Below, in pieces: positions 1 through 4,788 of a stretch of DNA of 12,278 bases; position 1 is the first letter of the stretch; every line of letters starts with the position of its first letter. A program made the position numbers and the translations under genes. Origin of the DNA: a bacterium (GTDB lineage: Bacteria; Patescibacteriota; Minisyncoccia; Phycocordibacterales; UBA5272). The DNA is taken from positions 1 through 12,278 of the forward strand of contig JAHFND010000013.1 in NCBI GenBank assembly GCA_023267475.1, given 5' to 3'. The notes beneath the pieces are model-generated. The model did not search any database. It saw only the letters and a list, made by a program, of their open reading frames with translations, and was not told the DNA's origin.

Positions 1-86
1 TGTCTAGGACTAAGGTGAATTCGGTGACAGGGAGTAAGTCGTAACAAGGCACGGCTAGCGGAAGCTGGTCGTGGATTAATTCAATG
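1..86 (+). rRNA. rrs: 16S ribosomal RNA, 3' end (5' part outside window), lacking anti-SD
   Basis: Only the last part of the small-subunit rRNA is present. The near-universal block AAGTCGTAACAAGG is at 36-49. Helix 45 can be drawn as 51-59 paired with 64-72, closed by a GGAA loop (60-63). The two loop adenines are those normally dimethylated by KsgA. The stem bases differ from E. coli but still pair, which argues for a real divergent rRNA rather than sequencing error. The tail after helix 45 reads GGATTAATTCAATG (73-86), where E. coli has GGATCACCTCCTTA, so the CCTCC anti-SD is replaced by ATTCA. The 3' end at about 86 is set by alignment and may be off by a few bases. The next 190 bases hold no recognisable gene and no 23S follows. 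The divergent helix 45 suggests a CPR organism (inference). Confidence 0.93.
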
Positions 87-279
87 TGAAAATGTTCAAC
101 ACCACTATTTAATAGAGTGTAAGAATCTTGTCGATTATTTGTTTTTAGATAAGGACTTGATGGTGATCCTAAACACTATCCGTGTTACTACGAAATGTAA
201 CAAAAGTCTCGCAAGAGCTAGAGTGTGACAAAAGAAAGATTAAAATAGGCACAATGTTTATATAATGTAAAAATAATTC

Positions 280-306
280 AGGCCGGTCTGCTATGCAGAC
301 CGGCCT
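280..306. terminator. Strong hairpin terminator, probably bidirectional
   Basis: A 12-bp perfect stem (280-291 with 295-306, core GGCCGGTCTGC) is closed by a 3-base TAT turn. The plus side is followed by TTTGCCATTTTTATTTC and the minus side by TGAATTATTTTTA, so it can stop transcription from both directions. It lies between the 16S rRNA (plus) and the 120-codon gene (minus) whose stop codon is at 316-318, exactly where a shared convergent terminator is expected. It also marks the left edge of the GC-rich block. Confidence 0.85.
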
Positions 307-315
307 TTGCCATTT

Positions 316-678
316 TTATTTCTTTTTGTGTTTGCGATGTTGTGGCATCATCGCACCAAACATGGTGATTTTATTTCTCCTGCTTCTATCCTGGTCCCAT
401 CTGTGCCACTCCTTTTCTCCAGGATATTTGTGATACGGAGGGACGAACTGGAAGCCTTGCGCCGCCTTGTTCGTAACCAGATATTCGATTACAAAGAAAG
501 GGACGTAGTAGACATTCCTTCCTTTTCCTTTGTAGTTTATATTTCCCTTTCCGTGATCTCCGGGGTTTCCGTGTTCAGAGAGATATTGTTCGATGCTGTT
601 CTGTGTGAGCTGTTGAGTTGTCTCAACTGCCCATACATGCCTTGAGAGTTCATTCCGCCTTTTTTCGCTGAGTTCCAT
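316..678 (-). CDS. Hypothetical basic protein, 120 aa, with strong Shine-Dalgarno site
   Basis: Not recognised as any family. The protein is hydrophilic and basic, with a charged N-terminus (MELSEKRRNELSRH), a central YYVPFFVIEYLV stretch too short and mixed to be a confident membrane segment, aromatic and proline-rich sequence after it, and a very basic end (HRKHKKK) that could bind nucleic acid. Reasons to believe it: GGAGG sits 4 nt before the ATG, the gene ends directly at a two-way terminator, and the overlapping plus-strand frame begins inside that terminator. Its GC (about 46% over 361-660, hand count) is well above murB (about 34%), and it has an SD although the adjacent 16S has no anti-SD, so foreign origin is possible. 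A weak -10 (TATAAA on the minus strand, 721-726) may serve it. Product and role are unknown. Confidence 0.6.
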   Translation of the reverse strand: MELSEKRRNELSRHVWAVETTQQLTQNSIEQYLSEHGNPGDHGKGNINYKGKGRNVYYVPFFVIEYLVTNKAAQGFQFVPPYHKYPGEKEWHRWDQDRSRRNKITMFGAMMPQHRKHKKK

Positions 679-682
679 GATT

Positions 683-687
683 CCTCC
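683..687 (-). promoter_or_regulatory. Shine-Dalgarno site GGAGG
   Basis: On the minus strand the sequence GGAGGAATCATG places a full GGAGG core 4 nt before the start codon at 678. This is the best SD in the window. It is notable because the neighbouring 16S tail has no CCTCC to pair with it. It supports the start chosen for the 120-codon gene. Confidence 0.7.
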
Positions 688-743
688 GATTTGTTAGCGA
701 ACTAGCCTAGTTCTACCTTATTTATAAGGCTTTTGCAATACTA

Positions 744-772
744 TTGACTTTTACAGTATTTTATGCTATATT
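744..772 (+). promoter_or_regulatory. Consensus sigma-70 promoter (TTGACT-17-TATATT, extended -10)
   Basis: The -35 TTGACT (744-749) is separated by exactly 17 bases from the -10 TATATT (767-772), which is preceded by TGC to give an extended -10. Transcription should start near 779, leaving a leader of about 35 nt before the ATG at 814. It is the most complete promoter in the window. Most other candidates here show a good -10 without a convincing -35. Confidence 0.8.
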
Positions 773-802
773 ATAAGGGTAAGCAGTACCTTCCAACTCT
801 GT

Positions 803-806
803 GGAG
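803..806 (+). promoter_or_regulatory. Shine-Dalgarno-like GGAG
   Basis: GGAG lies 7 nt upstream of the ATG at 814, normal SD spacing. It favours ATG 814 over the in-frame ATG at 763, which overlaps the -10 box and would lie upstream of the predicted transcript start. Confidence 0.6.
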
Positions 807-813
807 AAATACC

Positions 814-993
814 ATGGCACAATCGCCAATGATTCAAAAAATCAATCGCGAGCAAAACGCTCGCGACCTCAAATTCTTGGTCAATGAAGTGGTTGGGCCA
901 GGAATTGCATTTATCGTTGGTTTTTTCGCACTCATCTATGCTCCTGCATGGATGCCGATGATGAAGGCAGTGATTCACAACCTGACGGCGTAA
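814..993 (+). CDS. Small single-span membrane protein, 59 aa
   Basis: Not recognised. The protein has a polar, charged N-terminus (about residues 1-25), one hydrophobic stretch at about 28-47 (GPGIAFIVGFFALIYAPAW) that should span the membrane, and a short tail. The start at 814 is set by the GGAG site and by the strong promoter at 744-772. A perfect 8-bp inverted repeat lies inside the coding sequence at 846-866. A GC-rich terminator follows at once (1010-1044), so this is a complete single-gene transcription unit. Base composition resembles the 120-codon neighbour and not the AT-rich genes downstream. It could be a phage- or plasmid-type small membrane protein, a toxin-like peptide, or a lineage-specific membrane protein; nothing here decides between them. 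Confidence 0.65.
   Translation: MAQSPMIQKINREQNARDLKFLVNEVVGPGIAFIVGFFALIYAPAWMPMMKAVIHNLTA
846..866 (+). repeat. Perfect inverted repeat inside the 59-aa gene
   Basis: TCGCGAGC (846-853) and GCTCGCGA (859-866) are exact reverse complements around a 5-base AAAAC loop. The stem is GC-rich, begins about 30 nt after the start codon, and should form a stable hairpin in the mRNA or serve as a dyad in DNA. Confidence 0.75.
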
Positions 994-1009
994 GCCTGTC
1001 GGGGAAACA

Positions 1010-1044
1010 AAAAGCCGGAGTTGCGTTCAAGCGCTCCGGCTTTT
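1010..1044 (+). terminator. Intrinsic terminator after the 59-aa gene
   Basis: AAAAGCCGGAG (1010-1020) pairs perfectly with CTCCGGCTTTT (1034-1044): 11 bp, with a 13-base loop. The run of T at the end of the second arm completes a classic rho-independent terminator, 17 nt after the stop codon. It marks the right edge of the GC-rich block. Confidence 0.85.
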
Positions 1045-1060
1045 CATATACCTCATTTTG

Positions 1061-1069
1061 TGGTAGTAT
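1061..1069 (+). promoter_or_regulatory. Extended -10 promoter upstream of tRNA-Ile
   Basis: TGGTAGTAT fits the TGnTAnnnT extended -10. The surrounding CATTTTGTGGTAGTAT closely matches the element before rsmI (CATTTTTTGTGGTAGGAT, 2321-2338). Transcription would start near 1076-1078, so it could drive a tRNA-Ile precursor with about 100 nt of 5' leader. No clear -35 is seen. Confidence 0.5.
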
Positions 1070-1105
1070 TTTGTGACATGCGCGCGCCAAAAGAGTTAGT
1101 ACTCA

Positions 1106-1117
1106 GCTGGTACCAGC
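1106..1117. repeat. 12-bp perfect palindrome GCTGGTACCAGC
   Basis: The 12 bases are identical to their reverse complement. The left part lies within a 10-base match (CTCAGCTGGT) to the D-arm of the tRNA-Ile gene 85 bases downstream. It could be an operator-like site in the tRNA leader or the product of a decayed tRNA copy. Confidence 0.5.
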
Positions 1118-1153
1118 ATAGTGATTTATAGATATTAAGATTAAGTAGATTAG

Positions 1154-1169
1154 TAATTATTGATAATTA
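1154..1169. repeat. AT-rich inverted repeat just upstream of tRNA-Ile
   Basis: TAATTAT (1154-1160) and ATAATTA (1163-1169) are exact reverse complements around TG, ending 7 bp before the mature tRNA 5' end. It overlaps a possible weak -10 (GATAAT, 1162-1167). In such AT-rich DNA a 7-bp dyad could arise by chance. Confidence 0.4.
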
Positions 1170-1176
1170 TATATAC

Positions 1177-1251
1177 GCGCGATTAGCTCAGCTGGTTTAG
1201 AGCATTCGACTGATACTCGAAAGGTCCCTGGTTCGATTCCAGGATCGCGCA
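1177..1251 (+). tRNA. tRNA-Ile (anticodon GAT)
   Basis: A full cloverleaf folds by eye. The acceptor stem is GCGCGAT (1177-1183) with ATCGCGC (1244-1250). The D-arm is GCTC/GAGC, and the anticodon arm is TTCGA (1205-1209) with TCGAA (1217-1221) around CTGATAC, giving anticodon GAT (1212-1214). The variable loop is 5 nt and the T-arm is CCTGG/CCAGG with loop TTCGATT. The discriminator is A1251 and the next bases are CCG, so the CCA end is not fully encoded and must be added by CCA-adding enzyme. tRNA-Ile(GAT) is the tRNA often found between 16S and 23S. Here it lies about 1.1 kb after the 16S, beyond two terminators, so it is unlikely to share the 16S transcript. Confidence 0.95.
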
Positions 1252-1278
1252 CCGATTTTAGGTAAAGTGTGACGTCTT

Positions 1279-1287
1279 TGATATTCT
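1279..1287 (+). promoter_or_regulatory. Extended -10 of murB, predicted leaderless start
   Basis: TGATATTCT (TG, one base, then TATTCT at 1282-1287) ends 7 nt before the murB ATG at 1295. Since transcription usually starts about 7 nt after the -10, the mRNA would begin at or within a base or two of the start codon. No SD lies in the gap. Confidence 0.6.
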
Positions 1288-1294
1288 TTATAGT

Positions 1295-2314
1295 ATGAAT
1301 ATTCGGCATATATTATTAAAGGATGTAGTTTCCTTTGGTATTGGTGGTGAAGCAGACATAGTTATTCTTTCAAAAGAAGAAGATATAGTTGAAGCTTATG
1401 AATATGCTAAAACAAACAATCTTAAACTTCATATTTTAGGTGGGGGTACAAATACTGTCTTTAAAGATGGACATTCAAATACTCTAGTAGCAAAGATGGA
1501 AATGAATGGGCAGACTATAGATGATAGTCTACAAAAGACAGAAAATACAGAAGATGTTTTTATCACTGCTATGGCAGGAGAAGATTGGGATGGTCTTGTA
1601 AAGTATGCAGTAGAGAATAATTTATGGGGAATAGAAAATCTTTCTTATATACCAGGCACAGTTGGAGCTTCCCCAATACAAAATATTGGAGCTTATGGAG
1701 CTGAATTAAGTAATGTAGTGTTTTCAGTACGTGCTTATGATTCTGTGCGTAATGAATTTGTAAATATGAAAAAAGAAGAATGTGATTTTGGATATCGCGA
1801 TTCAATTTTTAAAAAGAATCCGAATAGATATTGCATTGTCTCAGTAACATTTAGACTTCTAAAAAATGGAAAGCCTGTTTTATTTTATAAACCATTAGAT
1901 AAATTAAAAGATAAGAAAGATTTAACATTAAAAGATATAAGAGAGGAAATAATAAAAATACGATCTTCTAAACTTCCTGACCATAAGGAGTATCCTAATG
2001 CTGGGTCATTTTTCAAAAATCCTATTCTTAGTCGTGTAGAAAGCGAAGAGCTTTGCAAAAGATATTTAACAGCACCAATATTTAAAGTTAGTAATGGTTA
2101 TAAGATAGCGGCTGCATGGCTCATTGAGCATGTGGCTAGTATGAAAGGGGTTAGGAGTGGGAATGTTGGTACTTGGCCTGCCCAGCCATTGGTTATAGTA
2201 AATTACGGGAATGCTACATTTAAGGAATTGGAGGATTTTTCTAATACTATTATGAAAACTATTGAAAATAATGCTGGAATTCGTCTAGAAAGAGAGGTAA
2301 ATTTCGTAGAGTAA
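1295..2314 (+). CDS. murB: UDP-N-acetylenolpyruvoylglucosamine reductase (MurB)
   Basis: Cytoplasmic FAD enzyme that reduces UDP-GlcNAc-enolpyruvate to UDP-MurNAc with NADPH, the second committed step of peptidoglycan precursor synthesis. At 339 aa it is close to the longer type I MurB of E. coli. Visible motifs in order: VSFGIGGEADIV (11-23), the flavin-binding GGGTN (49-53), IPGTVGASPIQNIGAYG (119-135), FGYRDSIFK (165-173), PNAGSFFKNP (234-243) with the family's active-site serine at 238, AAAWLIEHV (272-280) and the C-terminal LEREV (331-335). The short N-terminus before the FGI motif supports ATG 1295. No SD precedes it, but an extended -10 ends 7 nt upstream. It is followed after 30 nt by rsmI, which has its own -10. 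It is not next to other mur genes here. Low GC is typical of the main part of the window. Confidence 0.95.
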   Translation: MNIRHILLKDVVSFGIGGEADIVILSKEEDIVEAYEYAKTNNLKLHILGGGTNTVFKDGHSNTLVAKMEMNGQTIDDSLQKTENTEDVFITAMAGEDWDGLVKYAVENNLWGIENLSYIPGTVGASPIQNIGAYGAELSNVVFSVRAYDSVRNEFVNMKKEECDFGYRDSIFKKNPNRYCIVSVTFRLLKNGKPVLFYKPLDKLKDKKDLTLKDIREEIIKIRSSKLPDHKEYPNAGSFFKNPILSRVESEELCKRYLTAPIFKVSNGYKIAAAWLIEHVASMKGVRSGNVGTWPAQPLVIVNYGNATFKELEDFSNTIMKTIENNAGIRLEREVNFVE

Positions 2315-2329
2315 TTTATCCATTTTTTG

Positions 2330-2338
2330 TGGTAGGAT
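2330..2338 (+). promoter_or_regulatory. Extended -10 of rsmI, predicted leaderless start
   Basis: TGGTAGGAT, preceded by a T-run, ends 6 nt before the rsmI ATG at 2345 and closely matches the element at 1061-1069. The AGGA inside it (2334-2337) could be read instead as a weak SD with 7-nt spacing, so this site does not separate the two start mechanisms on its own. Confidence 0.5.
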
Positions 2339-2344
2339 TGGGTT

Positions 2345-3028
2345 ATGGAAGGAACGCTATACATAGTGCCTACACCGATTGGGAACTTAGAAGATATGAC
2401 TCTACGAGGTATTCGCATCCTAAAGGGTGTGAATTTAGTTTTGTGTGAGGATACTTCTGTTACACAGAAGATGTTTAATCATTACGAAATAGATACACCG
2501 ACCAGCGTATTTTTTGCACAGACAAAATTAAAAAATGTCGAAAAGATTTTGAAGATGCTAGAAGAAGGAAAACAAATAGCGTTAGTATCAGATGCAGGAA
2601 CTCCGACTATTTCAGATCCAGGAGTTTTGCTTGTTGATAGAATTCGTACGGAATTACCAGATGTAAAAATAGTGGCACTGCCCGGAGCTTCAGCTATCAC
2701 GACTGCGCTTTCTACTTCAGGAATATCATCAGCACAGTTTGTTTTTTTAGGATTCTTGCCACACAAAAAGGGGAGAGAGACTCTTTTTAAAGAAATAGCT
2801 GAATCAAAGAGGACTATGGTGTTTTATGAATCCGTCCATAGAATAGAAAAAACTCTAGAATCTCTAAGCGAGTGTATATTACCTCCTAGAAGGATAGTTA
2901 TTGCTCGTGAGATGACTAAGATGTATGAAGAAGTGGTGAGAGGGGAAGCGAAAGATGTAAGGAATTATTTTGTTAAGAAAAGGGATAAGATAAGAGGGGA
3001 ATTTGTTGTAATAGTAGAAGGCAGGTAG
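2345..3028 (+). CDS. rsmI: 16S rRNA (cytidine-1402-2'-O)-methyltransferase RsmI
   Basis: SAM-dependent enzyme that 2'-O-methylates C1402 in the decoding centre of 16S rRNA. Motifs of the tetrapyrrole methylase-like RsmI family are plain: PTPIGNLEDMTLR (9-21), CEDT (34-37), VSDAGTPTISDPG (81-93), LPGASA (112-117), FLGFLPHKKGR (134-144), FYESVHRI (160-167), AREMTKMYEE (187-196) and a GEFVV end (218-222). At 227 aa it is shorter than the roughly 280-aa E. coli protein and stops right after the catalytic fold, without the usual C-terminal extension. That trimming is common in reduced genomes and need not impair function. It lies 30 nt after murB and may be transcribed both with it and from its own -10. 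The target C1402 lies outside the 16S fragment seen here. Confidence 0.95.
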   Translation: MEGTLYIVPTPIGNLEDMTLRGIRILKGVNLVLCEDTSVTQKMFNHYEIDTPTSVFFAQTKLKNVEKILKMLEEGKQIALVSDAGTPTISDPGVLLVDRIRTELPDVKIVALPGASAITTALSTSGISSAQFVFLGFLPHKKGRETLFKEIAESKRTMVFYESVHRIEKTLESLSECILPPRRIVIAREMTKMYEEVVRGEAKDVRNYFVKKRDKIRGEFVVIVEGR

Positions 3029-3102
3029 TTTTTTAATAATTTTAAAAAGTGTTAAGCTTAAGTTTTAGAGGATCTTTTATATAAATAAAATAGGGGAAAC
3101 AA

Positions 3103-3303
3103 ATGCGAAGATGTTGCCAATGTGGAGATGAGTTAATTCTATGTAATGGCTTTGTTGGTGGTGATTTGGCAGCCTTAATGTCTGGGGAGGAGCCCAAAAT
3201 CCCAATCAAAGAGACCTGTAACAAATGCATAATAAAATATGAATTTGCAGTGAGTCTTGGTTTACCAAAACCATTTCTTCTTACTTCAGAGAAACCTGCC
3301 TAA
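3103..3303 (+). CDS. Small CxxC/CxxC zinc-ribbon-like protein, 66 aa
   Basis: Family not recognised. Two CxxC pairs (C4-C7 and C39-C42, with extra cysteines at 5 and 14) are arranged like a small zinc-binding ribbon or treble clef, so metal binding is likely (inference). No transmembrane stretch is seen. The start at 3103 has GGGG 6 nt upstream (3093-3096), a possible SD-like site, but a -10-like TAAAAT (3086-3091) ends only 11 nt before the ATG, giving a leader of about 5 nt; TATAAA (3080-3085) is an alternative. A terminator overlaps its stop codon, so it is a single-gene unit. Small zinc ribbons often contact nucleic acid or ribosomes, but nothing here proves that role. Confidence 0.7.
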   Translation: MRRCCQCGDELILCNGFVGGDLAALMSGEEPKIPIKETCNKCIIKYEFAVSLGLPKPFLLTSEKPA

Positions 3304-3320
3304 TAAGTAGGTTTTCTTGC
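3291..3320 (+). terminator. Intrinsic terminator overlapping the stop codon of the zinc-ribbon gene
   Basis: AAACCTGC (3292-3299) pairs with GTAGGTTT (3307-3314), including one G-U, extended by a G-U at 3291/3315. The 7-base loop contains the TAA stop at 3301-3303. T-rich sequence (TTTTCTTGCTTCTTC) follows. The last codons therefore double as terminator stem. Confidence 0.65.
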
Positions 3321-3345
3321 TTCTTCTTTCGTATTTCTTTATACT
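3317..3345 (+). promoter_or_regulatory. Promoter of the small membrane protein / glycosidase operon
   Basis: TTGCTT (3317-3322), a 17-base spacer and TATACT (3340-3345) form a good sigma-70 promoter. The ATG at 3355 is 9 nt after the -10, predicting a leader of only about 2-3 nt. No SD is present. The -35 overlaps the tail of the preceding terminator. Confidence 0.6.
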
Positions 3346-3354
3346 GAGCAAATT

Positions 3355-3567
3355 ATGTCACCTCTTGGAATTAAAAGAACAGTTGCAATATTGCTTGTGC
3401 TTTCACCATGGGTCTTTGTACCTAGTATATTTAAAGATTTTATTTTTATAGTGGCTGGTGTATTTCTATTTATAAGTACACTTGATTTAAGAAAGAAGTC
3501 ATCTATTCCGCATGTCCATCAAGAAAACGAGAGTATTCCTGTAGCACAAACACAAGCAGTTGCATGA
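3355..3567 (+). CDS. Small membrane protein, 70 aa, coupled to the downstream glycosidase
   Basis: Not recognised as a named family. Two hydrophobic segments (about residues 8-25 and 28-44) form a likely membrane hairpin, followed by a polar tail of about 25 residues. The stop codon overlaps the next start (ATGA at 3564-3567), so the two proteins are probably made together by translational coupling and may act together at the membrane. The start is supported by the promoter at 3317-3345. It ends with TGA, which helps show the standard code is used. Confidence 0.7.
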   Translation: MSPLGIKRTVAILLVLSPWVFVPSIFKDFIFIVAGVFLFISTLDLRKKSSIPHVHQENESIPVAQTQAVA

Positions 3568-4775
3568 AGTTAGTACTTTCAGCTATTACTTTTTTAAGTA
3601 TAGGAACTCTTTGGTTGTTTAATAGTGGTTATCAGAATATTTCTTTTCTTAAGAAAATTGGAACTGAGGATTACTCTAAAAGTGATGTTGGCACTTCTAC
3701 ACCAATACAAAAAGTAACAAACTTTCTTTCTAAAAAATTACCTGATGGTATAAAAGCAAATGCTCAAGAAGAAATCCCTCTTGTGGTTACACATGTTAAG
3801 ACGCCAGAACATGTAAAAGCAATATACATGTCTTCTTGGGTAGCAGGGAGCCCATCTATTCGAGAACGTCTAGTAAAATTAATAGATACTACAGAGATAA
3901 ATTCAGTAGTTATAGACGTAAAAGATAACACTGGTCTTTTATCTTGGAATGGAAGAGTCAGTGATTTGAATGAATTTGTTGATGAATTACACAAGAAAAA
4001 TATTTATGTGATAGGTAGAGTGGCGGCGTTCCAAGATCCTCTTTATGTAAAAGAACATACTGAACAAGCAGTACACTCAAAAGCAACAGGTGGGGTGTGG
4101 CATGACAATAAAGGTGTTCCTTGGGTGGATACTGGTTCAAAAGATATGTGGAAGTATATAGAAAATGTTTCTAAAGATGCGTATGCGAGAGGATTTGATG
4201 AAATAAATCTAGATTACATACGTTTCCCTACTGATGGTCCATTATCTGATATGACATTTCCAATAAGTGGTGAAAGAGGATTAAAAGATAAGCCAGGAAT
4301 TGTTTCTGATTTTTATCACTACATAACTGATGCTCTTCACAAGGATGGGATTCCAGTTTCTGGAGATTTGTTTGGAATTATTATGGTTACAAAAGTCGAT
4401 ATAAAAACTTTAGGGCAAGATATGCATACAGCGCTTGAAACATTTGATTATGTTTCTCCAATGGTCTACCCGTCGCACTTTTATGCAGGCACAAATGGTT
4501 ATCAAAATCCGGCTGCTCACCCTGGAGAGATAATTACTTTTGCAATGAAAGCAGGAGTACAAATCGCAAATGAAGTAGCTAGTAGTACAGGTCAAGCCAC
4601 ATCTACGATAGTCGCTAAGTATAGACCTTTCTATCAAGATTTTGACATGGGGGCTACATATACAGCAGAGATGGTGAGAGCGCAAATTACAGCAGGTGAG
4701 GCGCTTGGGATTAATTCTTGGATGTTGTGGGATCCAGCAAATCACTATACACCGACTGCACTTAAGAGCGAGTGA
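3564..4775 (+). CDS. Putative glycoside hydrolase, DUF4015 / PF13200-like TIM barrel
   Basis: A 403-aa protein with an N-terminal hydrophobic segment (about 2-19) acting as signal peptide or membrane anchor, then a polar linker to about residue 80, then a barrel-like domain. Family-type motifs are VIDVKDNTG (116-124), GRVAAFQDP (151-159), WVDT (187-190), FDEINLDYIRFPTDG (211-225), VSPMVYPSHF (297-306) and WMLWDP (386-391). The acidic residues in the DEINLDYIRFP strand are candidate catalytic or binding residues by analogy with barrel glycosidases. The domain is annotated only as a putative glycosyl hydrolase, so substrate is unknown; a cell-wall or surface glycan is a reasonable guess outside the membrane. 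It overlaps the upstream small membrane gene by 4 nt. Its TGA stop also supplies the TG of the next gene's extended -10. Confidence 0.85.
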   Translation: MKLVLSAITFLSIGTLWLFNSGYQNISFLKKIGTEDYSKSDVGTSTPIQKVTNFLSKKLPDGIKANAQEEIPLVVTHVKTPEHVKAIYMSSWVAGSPSIRERLVKLIDTTEINSVVIDVKDNTGLLSWNGRVSDLNEFVDELHKKNIYVIGRVAAFQDPLYVKEHTEQAVHSKATGGVWHDNKGVPWVDTGSKDMWKYIENVSKDAYARGFDEINLDYIRFPTDGPLSDMTFPISGERGLKDKPGIVSDFYHYITDALHKDGIPVSGDLFGIIMVTKVDIKTLGQDMHTALETFDYVSPMVYPSHFYAGTNGYQNPAAHPGEIITFAMKAGVQIANEVASSTGQATSTIVAKYRPFYQDFDMGATYTAEMVRAQITAGEALGINSWMLWDPANHYTPTALKSE

Positions 4776-4781
4776 TATACT
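4773..4781 (+). promoter_or_regulatory. Extended -10 of the ATPase gene, built on the upstream stop codon
   Basis: TGATATACT: the TGA is the stop codon of the DUF4015 gene, and TATACT (4776-4781) ends 7 nt before ATG 4789. The spacing predicts a leaderless mRNA, and no SD is present. It favours ATG 4789 over the in-frame ATG at 4696, which lies within the upstream gene. Confidence 0.6.
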
Positions 4782-4788
4782 TATTTTT

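Noticed and set aside
261..266. TATAAT just before the first terminator
   Set aside because: Good -10 match but no -35 or TG, and any transcript would stop within about 45 nt. It is more likely the AT-rich flank of the terminator, though a tiny RNA cannot be excluded.
83..279. Possible spacer RNA or processing stem after the 16S
   Set aside because: Only short weak stems (for example AACAC/GTGTT at 172-186) and no gene-like frame; nothing I can support.
307..645. Plus-strand open frame of 112 codons opposite the 120-codon minus gene
   Set aside because: It begins inside the terminator stem, has no promoter or SD, and lies opposite a frame with GGAGG and a matching terminator.
763..813. Longer start for the small membrane protein at 763
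   Set aside because: That ATG overlaps the -10 box and lies before the predicted transcript start; ATG 814 has GGAG at 7 nt.
3052..3061. TTAAGCTTAA palindrome between rsmI and the zinc-ribbon gene
   Set aside because: With a realistic loop only 3 bp can pair and no T-run follows, so it is not a terminator. It is a common type of chance palindrome in AT-rich DNA.
3565..4775. Recoded TGA (glycine) as in Gracilibacteria
   Set aside because: TGA ends two genes at natural positions (3565-3567, 4773-4775), and no conserved gene here has an in-frame TGA.
4696..4788. 31-residue N-terminal extension of the ATPase
   Set aside because: It is an out-of-frame shadow of the end of the DUF4015 gene; the residues do not fit the family and a -10 box lies before ATG 4789.
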